A stretch of 64,000 nucleotides of DNA from CALINF01 sp039990395 (lineage in GTDB: Bacteria; Pseudomonadota; Gammaproteobacteria; Pseudomonadales; Halieaceae). The notes below the pieces were generated by a model. It was not told the DNA's origin. It did not search any database and was given only the letters and a program-made list of their open reading frames with translations. Shown one piece after another: positions 51,171 to 60,641 of this stretch. Made by a program: the position numbers and the translations under genes. The stretch spans positions 372,001 to 436,000 of the forward strand of contig JBDXFZ010000146.1 of assembly GCA_039990395.1 (NCBI GenBank), given 5' to 3'. Each line of letters starts with the position of its first letter. Positions within the stretch are counted from its first letter, which is position 1.

Positions 51171-52529
51171 CTAGGATGAAGCCTCGCTCGGCAAAGAAAC
51201 GGTTATTTGCAGACCACGCGCAATGTTTGTGGCCACAATGCTGCCGCCATGCTGAGCGATAGCCTGCTTGCTAATCGCCAGTCCCAATCCGTAGCCGCCT
51301 GAATCACGTCCCCTGGCTTGGTCGATGCGGTAAAACGCCTCGAAGATATTATCCAGATCCTGCGCTGGTACACCCGGGCCTTCGTCCGTCACAGTCACGA
51401 TGTAATCAGAATCTCGGCGTTGGAGCGAGACGATCACAGCGGTGTCCGGTTGGGTGTACTTTATTGCATTTCTAACGATGTTCTCGAAGCCTTTTTGCAG
51501 CAGGTCGCCTGCTGTGGCGACAATGGCTTCCTCCAGATCACATTGAAAAAGTACCTGCACAGATTGTTTCTCTGTGTTGGCCTCAAACTGGGCATCGGAG
51601 GTCACCATCGTAAGCAGGGTAACCAGATCAATATGTCTGTCTAGTACTACTGCCGCACCCTGTATGGTTAACAGCTGACCAATGAGGTCGTTGAGTCGAT
51701 CAGTCTCTTTCTCCATTCGACTCAGGTACTGTGCGGCGGCATCGGGGTGATCCTGTGCCATAGCAAGCGCGATTTTTAGTCGCGCTAAGGGGGAGCGTAG
51801 CTCATGAGATACATCCTGTAGAAGCCGCCGCTGTGCCTGTATTCGCTGCTTCAGCTGATCGGCCATCTCGTTGAAATCTCGTGCCAGATCATCTGTTTCA
51901 TCCCCGCCGCGTTCTCTAACGGGAATTCTAGCTTCAAGGTCGCCCCGAGCCAGTTGGCGCGATACTCGGCTCATCGTGGCCAATCTGCGAGTCATTAATA
52001 ACGTGGCGAGATAGCATAAAGTTCCGCTTAGCAGAACTGCGATCGCAATGCGTAACCAGGAATTGCCTAATAGTAATTCCTGGAGAGTACCCTGCGATTT
52101 GAAGTGGGCAACCACTTTGAGAGGTCCTTGCTCTCGTCTATACAGAGCGTGAGCGAGAAAACGCCCCTGTGGAGATTCAACAGATGCCCGTCGCTTGCGT
52201 CCCTTCAGTTGATCCGCTGCGCGTCGCGCCTCGCGCGGCGTATCTTTCCCCAGAATTTCTTCGCCTTGTCGGTTTAGCAAATAGAGCGTGACGTTACCGC
52301 GTGCTTCGGTTTTGTCGACGAGCGCGGGCAGCTCTTCGTCGGATGCATTCTGCAAACTGTACATCAACCGTACCAGGTACTCAGGTGGAGGTCCGGGTCG
52401 ACCTTGTCTGTTGCCGCCGTCCGTCGGCAAAAGATCAAAGTAGCGAGTCGCAGCGATTCCAGCTAGCAGAATGCAGATGCTAACTAGCCAAAAGCCCAGG
52501 AATGCTTTGAAGAAAAGTCGATTGCGCAC
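51171..52529 (-). CDS. Sensor histidine kinase, CpxA-like
   Basis: A 452-residue inner-membrane kinase. Helix 1 at about 8-28, a periplasmic domain of about 130 residues with a PGPPPEYL segment, helix 2 near 160-180, then HAMP (about 181-235), HisKA with QDVSHELRSPLARLK (H242), and an HATPase domain with NIVRNAIKYTQ, DEGPGVP and GGYGLGLAISKQ. Architecture and Pro-rich periplasmic stretch match CpxA, the envelope-stress kinase. The gene starts five bases after its response regulator. Confidence 0.82.
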   Translation of the reverse strand: MRNRLFFKAFLGFWLVSICILLAGIAATRYFDLLPTDGGNRQGRPGPPPEYLVRLMYSLQNASDEELPALVDKTEARGNVTLYLLNRQGEEILGKDTPREARRAADQLKGRKRRASVESPQGRFLAHALYRREQGPLKVVAHFKSQGTLQELLLGNSWLRIAIAVLLSGTLCYLATLLMTRRLATMSRVSRQLARGDLEARIPVRERGGDETDDLARDFNEMADQLKQRIQAQRRLLQDVSHELRSPLARLKIALAMAQDHPDAAAQYLSRMEKETDRLNDLIGQLLTIQGAAVVLDRHIDLVTLLTMVTSDAQFEANTEKQSVQVLFQCDLEEAIVATAGDLLQKGFENIVRNAIKYTQPDTAVIVSLQRRDSDYIVTVTDEGPGVPAQDLDNIFEAFYRIDQARGRDSGGYGLGLAISKQAIAQHGGSIVATNIARGLQITVSLPSEASS

Positions 52530-52534
52530 GGGGG

Positions 52535-53227
52535 TCAGTTGTCCTGCTGATTTCTGGCGAACTGGTAGCCGGCCCCGCGCACGCTAACAATAAGGTCGGT
52601 ACCCCCGCATAGGGCCAGCTTCTTGCGGATCTTGCTGATGTGCACATCAACGCTGCGGTCGTAGGCGGACTGGTGCCGACCCAGTGCCTCAAGGCTGATT
52701 GTATCTTTGTTGACAACGGTCCCGGCTAGACTCATCAGTACAAACAAAACATTGAACTCCGCACTGGTTAACTGTAGATCTACGCCGCGGTGTGTCCCGC
52801 TACGATTGGCCTGGTTTAGGTGTGTACCATCAACTGTAAGATCGCCGGTATTGTCTGAAGCGGGCCTTGCGCGGCGCAAAATCGCACGCAGTCTTGCAGC
52901 TAGTTCCCGAGGATTACAAGGTTTGGGTAGATAATCATCTGCGCCTAGTTCCAGGCCCACAATCCTATCGGTATCTTCTCCACGTGCCGTGAGCATAAGC
53001 ACTGGCGTAGCGCTGAAAGCACGCAATTGGCGCAACACGTCCAGCCCTTGCAATCCGGGTAACATGATATCAAGCACAATCGAGTCGTAACTGGTATCTC
53101 GTAGATGCTCAATCGCTTCCGATCCATTGTGAACAGCATGAACGACAAAACCCTCGAGAGATAAAAAGTCTGCCAGCAGACTGCACAGCTCGATGTCGTC
53201 ATCGATGAGTAATACGCTGAACGTCAC
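52535..53227 (-). CDS. Response regulator, CpxR-like (OmpR/PhoB family)
   Basis: A 230-residue transcription factor. Receiver: acidic pocket D10/D11, phospho-acceptor D53 in IVLDIMLPG, Thr in MLTARGE and Lys in YLPKPCNP. C-terminal winged helix ends in IRKKLALCGGTDLIVSVRGAGYQF. GTG 53227 is chosen because it gives the family N terminus MTFSVLLIDDD; an earlier in-frame TTG at 53260 is less likely. It is followed immediately by the kinase. A CpxR-box-like site lies about 100 bases upstream. Confidence 0.85.
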   Translation of the reverse strand: MTFSVLLIDDDIELCSLLADFLSLEGFVVHAVHNGSEAIEHLRDTSYDSIVLDIMLPGLQGLDVLRQLRAFSATPVLMLTARGEDTDRIVGLELGADDYLPKPCNPRELAARLRAILRRARPASDNTGDLTVDGTHLNQANRSGTHRGVDLQLTSAEFNVLFVLMSLAGTVVNKDTISLEALGRHQSAYDRSVDVHISKIRKKLALCGGTDLIVSVRGAGYQFARNQQDN

Positions 53228-53329
53228 GGTGAAATTTTTCCTCGCGCTGGTTAGACACAATAGTGTAGATCGTTAGTGTGGAGAATCCCCGCCACTGTGT
53301 CACCTACCTTTACTTCATAAATAGGTTTC

Positions 53330-53344
53330 TTAACATTTCTTTAC
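53330..53344 (-). promoter_or_regulatory. CpxR-box-like direct repeat
   Basis: Read on the minus strand, GTAAA-GAAAT-GTTAA matches the CpxR consensus GTAAA-N5-GTAAA with one mismatch. It lies about 100 bases ahead of the regulator GTG, suggesting autoregulation, and about 80 bases before a tiny rightward reading frame. Confidence 0.55.
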
Positions 53345-53422
53345 CCGCTGCGCGCACTCGTTTACAGGCGCGGTCGGTAGGATCTGTCACCTTCAGAAAC
53401 GTGATAATCAAGGAAGGGGCGT

Positions 53423-53503
53423 ATGCAATTACGACTGAGCGAATCGCAAGTGAGGCGTAGCAGATTATACGAACGGCCGGGGCAGCTGTTTGCCCCGGTG
53501 TAG
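53423..53503 (+). CDS. Possible 26-residue peptide divergent from the CpxR-like gene
   Basis: A short reading frame, ATG 53423 to TAG, preceded by the strong purine stretch AAGGAAGGGG (53410-53419). The peptide starts MQLRLSESQVRRSRLYE and is basic. It overlaps a strong hairpin (53477-53498). It could be a real small protein, a leader, or chance within a small RNA. No conservation data were available. Confidence 0.3.
   Translation: MQLRLSESQVRRSRLYERPGQLFAPV
53477..53498. terminator. GC-rich hairpin downstream of the M16C gene
   Basis: CCGGGGCA (53477-53484) and TGCCCCGG (53491-53498) around a 6-base loop, 24 bases past the leftward M16C stop. No long T-run on either strand. A probable end point for M16C mRNA or for a rightward small transcript. 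Confidence 0.5.
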
Positions 53504-53521
53504 TATCTGGGCGTCGATATG

Positions 53522-56467
53522 CTACAGCTCAATGGTGTTCATATTCAGCGCTTCTCGCAACTCTGCCGAGTCTGCGAGTTGCTCGCTGTTTGAAACAACT
53601 GCAGTGCTGGCGAGTTCCGGTCGTAGATAGGTTTCGGTGACGTGCCTGAGATCATCCAGCGTGACGGCAAGAATGCCAGCCCGTAATGCTTCTCGCTGCG
53701 CATGTGTTCTACCAAACAGACGGTTGTGGAAATGATGCTTCGCCTCACCTGCTGGTGAGCTGGGTTTGTCCATCGAGCCAATAACACCCAAGACGGCCTC
53801 CTCTAGCGCACGGTAGTCGTGTTTTGACTCGAGCATCCACTGTATAGACGAATCGAAATCATCCAGCGTTTCGGTGAGGCGGGGATCTCGATAGGAGTAG
53901 AAGCGGAAAGCGGCAATGCCTGCGTCCTGGCTCGCACCTCCTCCATACGCGCCACCTTGTTCGCGAATGGTTCGGTGCAAGAAGCCGTTTCTAAGAAAGC
54001 CACCCAGTACGATAAGTGCTGCTGCGTCATCGTGACCCACAGGTACTGTGGGGTAGGCTCTCGCGCAGAAGTTGACAGCCGTGTTGGCCACCCAAAACTC
54101 GGAACGCCGTTCGCGGATTGGATCTAGTGCTAAAGTGCCTGTTTGCTCCGATGCAGATTGCTGCCAGACATCGCGAATTGCTGTCTCGACGCTGTTTAAC
54201 TGATGGGCTTCAGAAATCGCGAGAATCTGAATAGGCGCCTGCAACTGTTGCTCATGAATGCTCCCCAAAGACGCAGCGAACGCAGCGAGCGACGCATCCT
54301 CTTTAAGTGAATCATCCAGTCGCTTGATCGACTGTATACCTGCCAGACCAGACAGCTCATGATTAAGTTTTGCTAATGGGCTCATGCCGGCGCTGGCAGC
54401 GGACATTGCAAGTCCATGGCCATTTCCAGTAACAGACTGCTCGCGCCGAGCACGTTGCTGATTCACCAAGTCGCGGATGCGGCCTAATTCTCCAAATTTT
54501 ACTTTGTGCAAAGTGTCATGCAGTAACTGTGCTTGCGCTGCACGGTTGCGTATGAGTGCCTTGGACGACAATACAATGTTGGCGGTGAGTTGCTGTTCGT
54601 CATCCACGTTGCCTCTTATCGAGGTAAATGCATTAATAGCGCCCACCGTCGAGGACTGACGGTTCTGAGTGGCGAGATAATCGTCGCTACCCAGCCCCAG
54701 CTCGGTCAGCATGTTGGTGTAGTAGGGCAAGTGAGTTAATTGTTCGTCAGTTAGTGCGGCTACTGGTGCCACTACCTGCTGATACACCAGCCCATTCGTG
54801 CCCTGGCCATACCCGGTCACTGCTACGCCATTGTGGCGAGAAGTCTGGCACGTAAGTTCGGGGAGACCTGACCGCACATCACTCAATTCAACTTTAGGCA
54901 GTATGCTCTCGTCGTCTTCCTGCGTCTGTCTCTCTGCCAGTTTCTGTGCGAGGTCAATCACTCCCTGTTGCTGCTGTGGGTCCATAGTGGATTTCATGGC
55001 ATCCAATCGTGAGCGTTCCGCCTGTCTGCGTTGCTCCGATAATGTCTGATCGGGGCTCATAACCAATGTTACGCGATGCGGGTTGTCCAGTAGCAGTTTG
55101 CTCGCAAGGCTGCGGATATAGTCTGGATCAGTGATTCGCTCTCTCAATGAATCGATCACCGGATCAAGGTTTAACACTGCAATCGGATCGCTGTAATGGG
55201 TTGCACAACCCAGCGCTTGCAAAATTAATTGCAAACCATAGGGATAGCTGTCTCCGCTAATTTCTCGTTGATGGAGTTCCAACTGATGCAGGACTGCCTC
55301 AAGGCGCTCCAGTGGCACCCCGTCTTCAGCCACTTGAGTGATAACACGAGTGACCATCTGCTCAAGTGCCTCTGTGTGTTCTGCCTCGCTGCCCTCTATG
55401 CCACAAACAAACACCAGCTCACGCATGCTGTCTTCAAGTCCGCATAAGGGGGAGGGCGCCAGACCGAGTTCAGTGGTTTCCAGTGCGTGTTGCAGTGGCG
55501 AGGCGCTATTGTCTAGTAACACGCTCGACAGGAGTTGAGCTTCCAGCATTTCCTCAAGATTGGTGCTCTCGCCGAGCATCCAGCCTACGACGATATGGGT
55601 TTTTCCAGTTGTGTCGCCAGATTCATCAAGCGCATAAACTTCCTGAACGCGCTGTGGTGAGGTGAGTCGCTTTTCCGCTTGCACAGCAATACGATCGTCC
55701 AGTTTCTGGAAGCGATGCAAAGCTTTATCTTCAAAAGCCAGCTGGTGCTCTGAAGCAGGAATGTCACCGAAGGTCATGAAAATCGCATTGGTGGGGTGAT
55801 AGTGGCTTTTATAGAATGCCTTAAGGTCTTCGTAACTGAGGTCCGGAATATGAGCCGGATCGCCGCCACTGTTGTAATGATAGGTAGTGGTCGGAAACAG
55901 GTGGTGACAGAGCGTTTGCCACAGTGTACTGCTGACGGAGCTCATCGCTCCTTTCATTTCATTGAACACGACACCCTTGTACACCAGATTACTATCTGCA
56001 TTTTTGGGATCTTCAAATTCGATACGGTGACCTTCCTGAGCAAAGTCCAGCGGGTCGAGTCGTGAGAAAAATACAGCATCCAAGTAGACATCGAGCAGAT
56101 TGCCGAAGTCCTTGCGATTCTGGCTGGCGAAAGGATAGGCAGTCCAGTCGGAGCTGGTGAACGCATTCATAAACGTGTTCAGGGAACGGCGCAACATCAT
56201 GAAGAAAGGGTCGCGTACTGGAAAACGTTCGCTGCCACACAAGGCGGTATGCTCGAGTATGTGAGCCACACCTGTTGAGTCGTGCGGTACCGTGCGCAAT
56301 GCGACTAGAAATACATTCTCACTGCTATCAGCGGCTAAGTGATAGTGCATTGCACCCGTTTTTACGTGCTCGTACTGTTCTACCCTAACATTCAGCGATG
56401 GAATAGTTTCGCTGCGAAGTTCACGAAAAGCGGAGTGTTCCGTTCTGGTTGATGGCACGTGGGTCAT
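53522..56467 (-). CDS. M16C-family insulinase-like peptidase (PreP-like)
   Basis: A 981-residue zinc metallopeptidase of the presequence-protease type. Inverted zinc motif HILEH in GVAHILEHTALCGSE (H69, E72, H73), with the downstream Glu region NEMKGAM. N-terminal FMMLRRSLNTFMNAFTSSDWTAYP is typical. The rest forms four homologous alpha-beta domains and ends with an RxxY-type region near EQGGAYGGGA. It likely degrades short unstructured peptides in the cytoplasm or periplasm; no signal peptide is seen, so cytoplasmic is favoured. Confidence 0.92.
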   Translation of the reverse strand: MTHVPSTRTEHSAFRELRSETIPSLNVRVEQYEHVKTGAMHYHLAADSSENVFLVALRTVPHDSTGVAHILEHTALCGSERFPVRDPFFMMLRRSLNTFMNAFTSSDWTAYPFASQNRKDFGNLLDVYLDAVFFSRLDPLDFAQEGHRIEFEDPKNADSNLVYKGVVFNEMKGAMSSVSSTLWQTLCHHLFPTTTYHYNSGGDPAHIPDLSYEDLKAFYKSHYHPTNAIFMTFGDIPASEHQLAFEDKALHRFQKLDDRIAVQAEKRLTSPQRVQEVYALDESGDTTGKTHIVVGWMLGESTNLEEMLEAQLLSSVLLDNSASPLQHALETTELGLAPSPLCGLEDSMRELVFVCGIEGSEAEHTEALEQMVTRVITQVAEDGVPLERLEAVLHQLELHQREISGDSYPYGLQLILQALGCATHYSDPIAVLNLDPVIDSLRERITDPDYIRSLASKLLLDNPHRVTLVMSPDQTLSEQRRQAERSRLDAMKSTMDPQQQQGVIDLAQKLAERQTQEDDESILPKVELSDVRSGLPELTCQTSRHNGVAVTGYGQGTNGLVYQQVVAPVAALTDEQLTHLPYYTNMLTELGLGSDDYLATQNRQSSTVGAINAFTSIRGNVDDEQQLTANIVLSSKALIRNRAAQAQLLHDTLHKVKFGELGRIRDLVNQQRARREQSVTGNGHGLAMSAASAGMSPLAKLNHELSGLAGIQSIKRLDDSLKEDASLAAFAASLGSIHEQQLQAPIQILAISEAHQLNSVETAIRDVWQQSASEQTGTLALDPIRERRSEFWVANTAVNFCARAYPTVPVGHDDAAALIVLGGFLRNGFLHRTIREQGGAYGGGASQDAGIAAFRFYSYRDPRLTETLDDFDSSIQWMLESKHDYRALEEAVLGVIGSMDKPSSPAGEAKHHFHNRLFGRTHAQREALRAGILAVTLDDLRHVTETYLRPELASTAVVSNSEQLADSAELREALNMNTIEL

Positions 56468-56560
56468 ATCAGTCTCTGTGTCCGGAGTAAGGCGATGTGG
56501 GTTGTGTCTACGTACCCGCCTTGGCAGGTAAATTGTCGGTGTAGCTAGCCGTGCAGCATT

Positions 56561-57361
56561 CTAACGTGTTTTAGCGTCTATGCGAGTCTCGTCCGCGTTC
56601 GCTAGGGGTATCAATTTGATCTGGTAGAGATATGGCCAACGCTTTCCCGTTACCCAGACCTTCCCACTGTCTTGTTCATAAGCGATACCATTGAGCACAT
56701 CAGTATCTGGAAGGCGCTCTATCGTGGGTAATAAACCCATCAGGTCAATGCTTCCGGTGATGTTGCCATTGTCGGGGTCAATGATGACGATGCGATCGGT
56801 TTGATAAACGTTGGCCCATATCTTTCCTTCTATCCATTCCAGCTCGTTGAGCCTGGTGACGGGTAGACCCTCTTGAGTCACGGACAACGAGCGCGTTAGT
56901 CGCTGTTCTTTGGGATCAACAAAATATAAGCGGTTACTGCCGTCGCTCAATATCAGGTTCTGTCCATCGTGGGTGAGCCCCCAGCCCTGCGTGGGTATCC
57001 GCGATACTTCCAGCATTTCAAGTGTGTCGCGCTGATAAGTAAACAACAGGCCGCTGCGCCAGGTGAGTTGGTAAACGCGATCATCCAGCACCGTCACGCC
57101 TTCACCAAATAGTCTGGGATCCAGCGGGTGCTCATGGTTGACTGTCATGTTGGGCCAATCGTAGCGCAGAAGTCGGGACTCGCCATACTGCCCCGTGCCT
57201 ACATAAAGTTGACCATCGATAATCTGCAGCCCTTGTGTAAATAACGATCGATCCTGGGGTTTGGTGGTCACGACCTCATACGTAAAAAGTTCAACCGAGA
57301 TGGCTGGAACGCTATTGACTAACAGAGCCAGCAGGCAGGCGATTACAGGAGTAGTGCGCAT
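56561..57361 (-). CDS. Glutaminyl-peptide cyclotransferase (plant-type glutamine cyclotransferase)
   Basis: A 266-residue exported five-bladed propeller enzyme that converts N-terminal Gln to pyroglutamate. Signal peptide ends near AISVELF. Marker phrases: FTQGLQIIDGQLYVGTGQYG, LTWRSGLLFTY, GWGLTHDGQNLILSDGSNRL and LNELEWIEGKIWANVYQTDRI. It ends 12 bases after mnmC, which lies upstream on the same strand, so co-transcription is likely. Confidence 0.92.
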   Translation of the reverse strand: MRTTPVIACLLALLVNSVPAISVELFTYEVVTTKPQDRSLFTQGLQIIDGQLYVGTGQYGESRLLRYDWPNMTVNHEHPLDPRLFGEGVTVLDDRVYQLTWRSGLLFTYQRDTLEMLEVSRIPTQGWGLTHDGQNLILSDGSNRLYFVDPKEQRLTRSLSVTQEGLPVTRLNELEWIEGKIWANVYQTDRIVIIDPDNGNITGSIDLMGLLPTIERLPDTDVLNGIAYEQDSGKVWVTGKRWPYLYQIKLIPLANADETRIDAKTR

Positions 57362-57373
57362 AACTCTGGGTAA

Positions 57374-59425
57374 TTACCTCTTCTGGCGAATGAGATCGCG
57401 TATCAGGAATCGTGCCGGCGCCACAGCGCGAGACAGTTCACGGCTGAGCGGTGATAGTTCGCCGCAAATAGTACTGGCCAACAGTTCTGCACACAATGGC
57501 GTGGAAGTAAGACCGCGAGAGCCATGGCCTACCGTAAGATAGAGTCCGGGCTGGTAGTGGCCGCATTGATCGATATGTCGGCGAGCGTTATCGCGTAAAT
57601 CCGAAAAGGCGGCGAGGAAAGGGGTTAGCTCGGGTACCGGCCCTGCCAACGGCAAATAGTCCGGGCTGGCACAGCGAAAGCCGGTTCGTCCAGTGAGCTG
57701 CGCAGCGTTGATATCACCCAGAGATTTTTCCCATAGGGGCGTAGCGCGTCCGAGCGCATCGAGATTTCGCTGATGGTCCTCGATCTGAACGTGTGAATCA
57801 TCGCTGTGCAGATCGAACGTGGCACCGATGCAGTGATTCTCGCCTTGGGCAGGTGCGATATAACCCTCGTGACAGAATGCCGCCTTGAGCCTATGTGTTG
57901 CGTTGCTGGCGGGTAGCCGAGTGGTCTGGCCGCGGATTGCCCGGGTTGGTAGCCAGCTTAGGCCATGGAGTTCCCCTGCCTCACAGCCGGTTGCGATAAT
58001 GGCGCAATGTGCTGCAAATGTGTGCGATTCACTGCTGGCAAACCACTGTTTTTGCTTGTAAGACAGTTCCAACTCACCGCAGTTCTCATGTAGTGAGATC
58101 AATGGGTGTGAGACCAGTGTGCGACACAGAGCGGCTGGATTGATCCAGCCTGAATCTGGCAGCCAGAGACCATCGTGTGCAGGCTTTACTCCCAATAGCG
58201 TTTCTGCCTCATCGGCAGAGGTAAAAGAAGCCAGTTCCGGTATGGTTGCGAGTGTGTTGGATAATTTGGCGAGATTCTCGGCATTTGGCATCTGTTGAAA
58301 ACAGCCACACAAAGCGCCATCTTCACCGTCTCTTAGTTGCCCTGCTTCTAGCTGAGTGTGATACCAGCGGTGCGCGAACGAGTAGCTTTGCAAAGCAAAG
58401 TCGGTAAGCGAAGAGTGTTTATTTGAGAATCGCGTGTACAGGACACCCTGCTCGTTACCCGAGGCAGCACTGGCAACCTGATAGCGGTCCAATAGTTTTA
58501 CTGAAATACCTCTTGTGGCCAGAGCATAGGCAGCCGTGCAGCCAGCGAGGCCGGCGCCCAGCACGATTACGCTTTCGGGCTGCTGCTGCGCTGCTTGAGG
58601 AAGGTCCCATGGCGTGAAGGCGGCAGTTTGCTGTCGTCGACGGCGTCGTGACAAAGGCGCCTCTGATTTTTCGCCGGTATCGGCTGAGCCTGCAAATACG
58701 CCCCGCGAGCATTCTCTTTTGCGACCAAAGCCGGCTGCCTTGCTCATTGTAAAACCCGCAGCCTCCAGATCGCGCCTAACCTGCCCCGCGGCAGTAAATG
58801 TGGCAAGTGTCGTCGATGGATGACTCAGTCTGGCAACAGCGTTCAATACCGCTGCCGACCACAGAGACTCGTTTCTCGCCGGGGTGAAGCCGTCGAGAAA
58901 CCACGCATCCACGATCCTGCTTTTACGCGAGGCCAGATCCTCCAGCCATTCGTGTCCATCTTCAAACCATAGGTCCAGAACCACCCGGCCATCGTCAAAT
59001 AGAAGCCTATGATTGCCACGAATCGGCAGCGGATACTGGGCCAGTAAAGCCTCTGCGTATTGTGACAACTCAAGCCATGGAGCGAGCGCCCGGGCGAGAT
59101 CATCAGGTGATAGCGGGTATTTCTCGACCGAAATAAAGTGCAGCCGGGGTCGGGGGGCAGCGGAGGCTTCAAGCGCCTGCCAGGCCAACAGAAAATTGAG
59201 CCCAGCGCCAAAGCCGGTCTCCGCAATTGTAAAAACAGACCTGTGATGGCTATCCCAACGTTCGGGTAGCGAGTTGCCATCAAGAAAGACATAACGACTT
59301 TCAGCTAGGCCATTGTCACTTGAAAAATAGACATCTTCGAATGCTGTGGACTTGGGGGTATCCCCTAAAGACCAGTCAACACTGGCATAGGGCAGCACCG
59401 TCCAGGGTGTATTATCGCGATTCAT
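57374..59425 (-). CDS. mnmC: MnmC, bifunctional tRNA 5-methylaminomethyl-2-thiouridine synthase
   Basis: Completes mnm5s2U at the wobble position of tRNAs for Lys, Glu and Gln. It has 683 residues: an N-terminal SAM methyltransferase domain (MnmC2; ETGFGAGLNFLLAWQ, DAWFLDGFTPARN) and a C-terminal FAD oxidoreductase domain (MnmC1; VIVLGAGLAGCTAAYALATRG, PTRAIRGQTT, TVGHGSRGLTSTPL). The start ATG overlaps the stop of the upstream coiled-coil gene by four bases. Confidence 0.95.
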   Translation of the reverse strand: MNRDNTPWTVLPYASVDWSLGDTPKSTAFEDVYFSSDNGLAESRYVFLDGNSLPERWDSHHRSVFTIAETGFGAGLNFLLAWQALEASAAPRPRLHFISVEKYPLSPDDLARALAPWLELSQYAEALLAQYPLPIRGNHRLLFDDGRVVLDLWFEDGHEWLEDLASRKSRIVDAWFLDGFTPARNESLWSAAVLNAVARLSHPSTTLATFTAAGQVRRDLEAAGFTMSKAAGFGRKRECSRGVFAGSADTGEKSEAPLSRRRRRQQTAAFTPWDLPQAAQQQPESVIVLGAGLAGCTAAYALATRGISVKLLDRYQVASAASGNEQGVLYTRFSNKHSSLTDFALQSYSFAHRWYHTQLEAGQLRDGEDGALCGCFQQMPNAENLAKLSNTLATIPELASFTSADEAETLLGVKPAHDGLWLPDSGWINPAALCRTLVSHPLISLHENCGELELSYKQKQWFASSESHTFAAHCAIIATGCEAGELHGLSWLPTRAIRGQTTRLPASNATHRLKAAFCHEGYIAPAQGENHCIGATFDLHSDDSHVQIEDHQRNLDALGRATPLWEKSLGDINAAQLTGRTGFRCASPDYLPLAGPVPELTPFLAAFSDLRDNARRHIDQCGHYQPGLYLTVGHGSRGLTSTPLCAELLASTICGELSPLSRELSRAVAPARFLIRDLIRQKR

Positions 59426-60498
59426 TCGCCCTGATCAGATAGAGCGATTTCGCTGGGCAGCCAGGCAGGAATATGGGCATCTTCAATTGCAATGAGTTCT
59501 TGAACGCTGACCACGTGTAACTCTGCTTGGGTCCCTGGTGGTGCGTAAAGCGTGACTAGAAAGTCCTCTGCGCTTGCATCGTCCCGAAGTCTCAATTGCC
59601 AGCTATTGTCCCTAATTCGCAATGTGGTATCTCCGGGTTGAAGGCGCACTCGCGCAACATAATGATGCTTGCCAACCGGGCGCAGACTCCGCTTTTCACT
59701 GGCAATCAGTGATCCGAACAAGCGTGTCTTAAAGGTACAGATGGGTGCCATATCCCGTCGACTTTCAGGTATGGATGGATCGCTCAGGCGTTGAGTGAAT
59801 TGTGTGAGCACGGCACTACCCTCCGCACCGTTCAAATGCAGCTTGTTTACGCTAAAAGGTATCAGATCAGTAGCGCTGGCTGTATTTGCCGCTGCTTCTC
59901 TTTGTGCAAGCTCTTCCTGAGTGGGCATTACTTGAAGTGCTTCTTGTTGCTCAACGTAGTAAGCGGTTAGAAGCTGTCGCAATCGCTCTACTTCATCGAT
60001 TTCTCTGGCGATTGTTTCTGCACTACCGGGTATGTCTGAAGACATGCGTAGCGGCCTACCTTCAGTGACTGCCGGTACGCCCTGCGCAGCGCCAGTTTCG
60101 TCGCCTGCCGTTGTACTGGTATCTGGCACTTCGTTCACAATAATGGATGACTTTGATTGTAGGATCTCTTCCTGCAGTAACGTCACTTCCTTTTCGGTGA
60201 TACTGATCAGGCGAGTACGAATACCAATCATTTCCTGGGCGAGCGTGCGCACTGCCGGGTTCGAGCTAGTTCCCGGTGGGGTGCCATCGGTGTGGAGCAT
60301 AGTGAGTGTTTTGCGATACTGCTCAAGCTCAGACGTCAACATTTCCCGCTCACGTGTGAGCATGGTCAGGGTGTCCGGGCGATTCGCTCCCCACGCTACA
60401 GACATAGTCAACAGGCACAGGCAGGCCACAGCCAATTGTCGTGTGGCCACGTGGAAAAGGGCGGATCGCGCTGGTTGTTGGTGCGTGCTGTGATACAT
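59422..60498 (-). CDS. Periplasmic coiled-coil protein of unknown function
   Basis: A 358-residue protein from ATG 60498; an earlier in-frame start at 60591 gives a less credible N terminus. Signal peptide with hydrophobic LAVACLCLLTMSVAWG is followed by coiled-coil helices (REREMLTSELEQYRKTL; EKEVTLLQEEILQS; EIDEVERLRQLLTAYYVEQQ) and a beta-rich C-terminal domain with a Cys (APICTFKTRLFG) and the stretch LRPVGKHHYVARVRLQPGD. It overlaps mnmC by four bases, so the two are coupled. No named family recognised. Confidence 0.7.
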   Translation of the reverse strand: MYHSTHQQPARSALFHVATRQLAVACLCLLTMSVAWGANRPDTLTMLTREREMLTSELEQYRKTLTMLHTDGTPPGTSSNPAVRTLAQEMIGIRTRLISITEKEVTLLQEEILQSKSSIIVNEVPDTSTTAGDETGAAQGVPAVTEGRPLRMSSDIPGSAETIAREIDEVERLRQLLTAYYVEQQEALQVMPTQEELAQREAAANTASATDLIPFSVNKLHLNGAEGSAVLTQFTQRLSDPSIPESRRDMAPICTFKTRLFGSLIASEKRSLRPVGKHHYVARVRLQPGDTTLRIRDNSWQLRLRDDASAEDFLVTLYAPPGTQAELHVVSVQELIAIEDAHIPAWLPSEIALSDQGE

Positions 60499-60641
60499 CA
60501 GGTTGCGTGTTAGTTCTGATAGCCAGGGGTTTGAATGGTAACAAAAAAAGCAGAATATTGATTCTGCTGCGGACGAGTTGCTCGCTGGCAATCGTTAGGC
60601 GCAAGCATTAGAATTGCGGCCCTTTGTTGCTCGAGGTTTGC

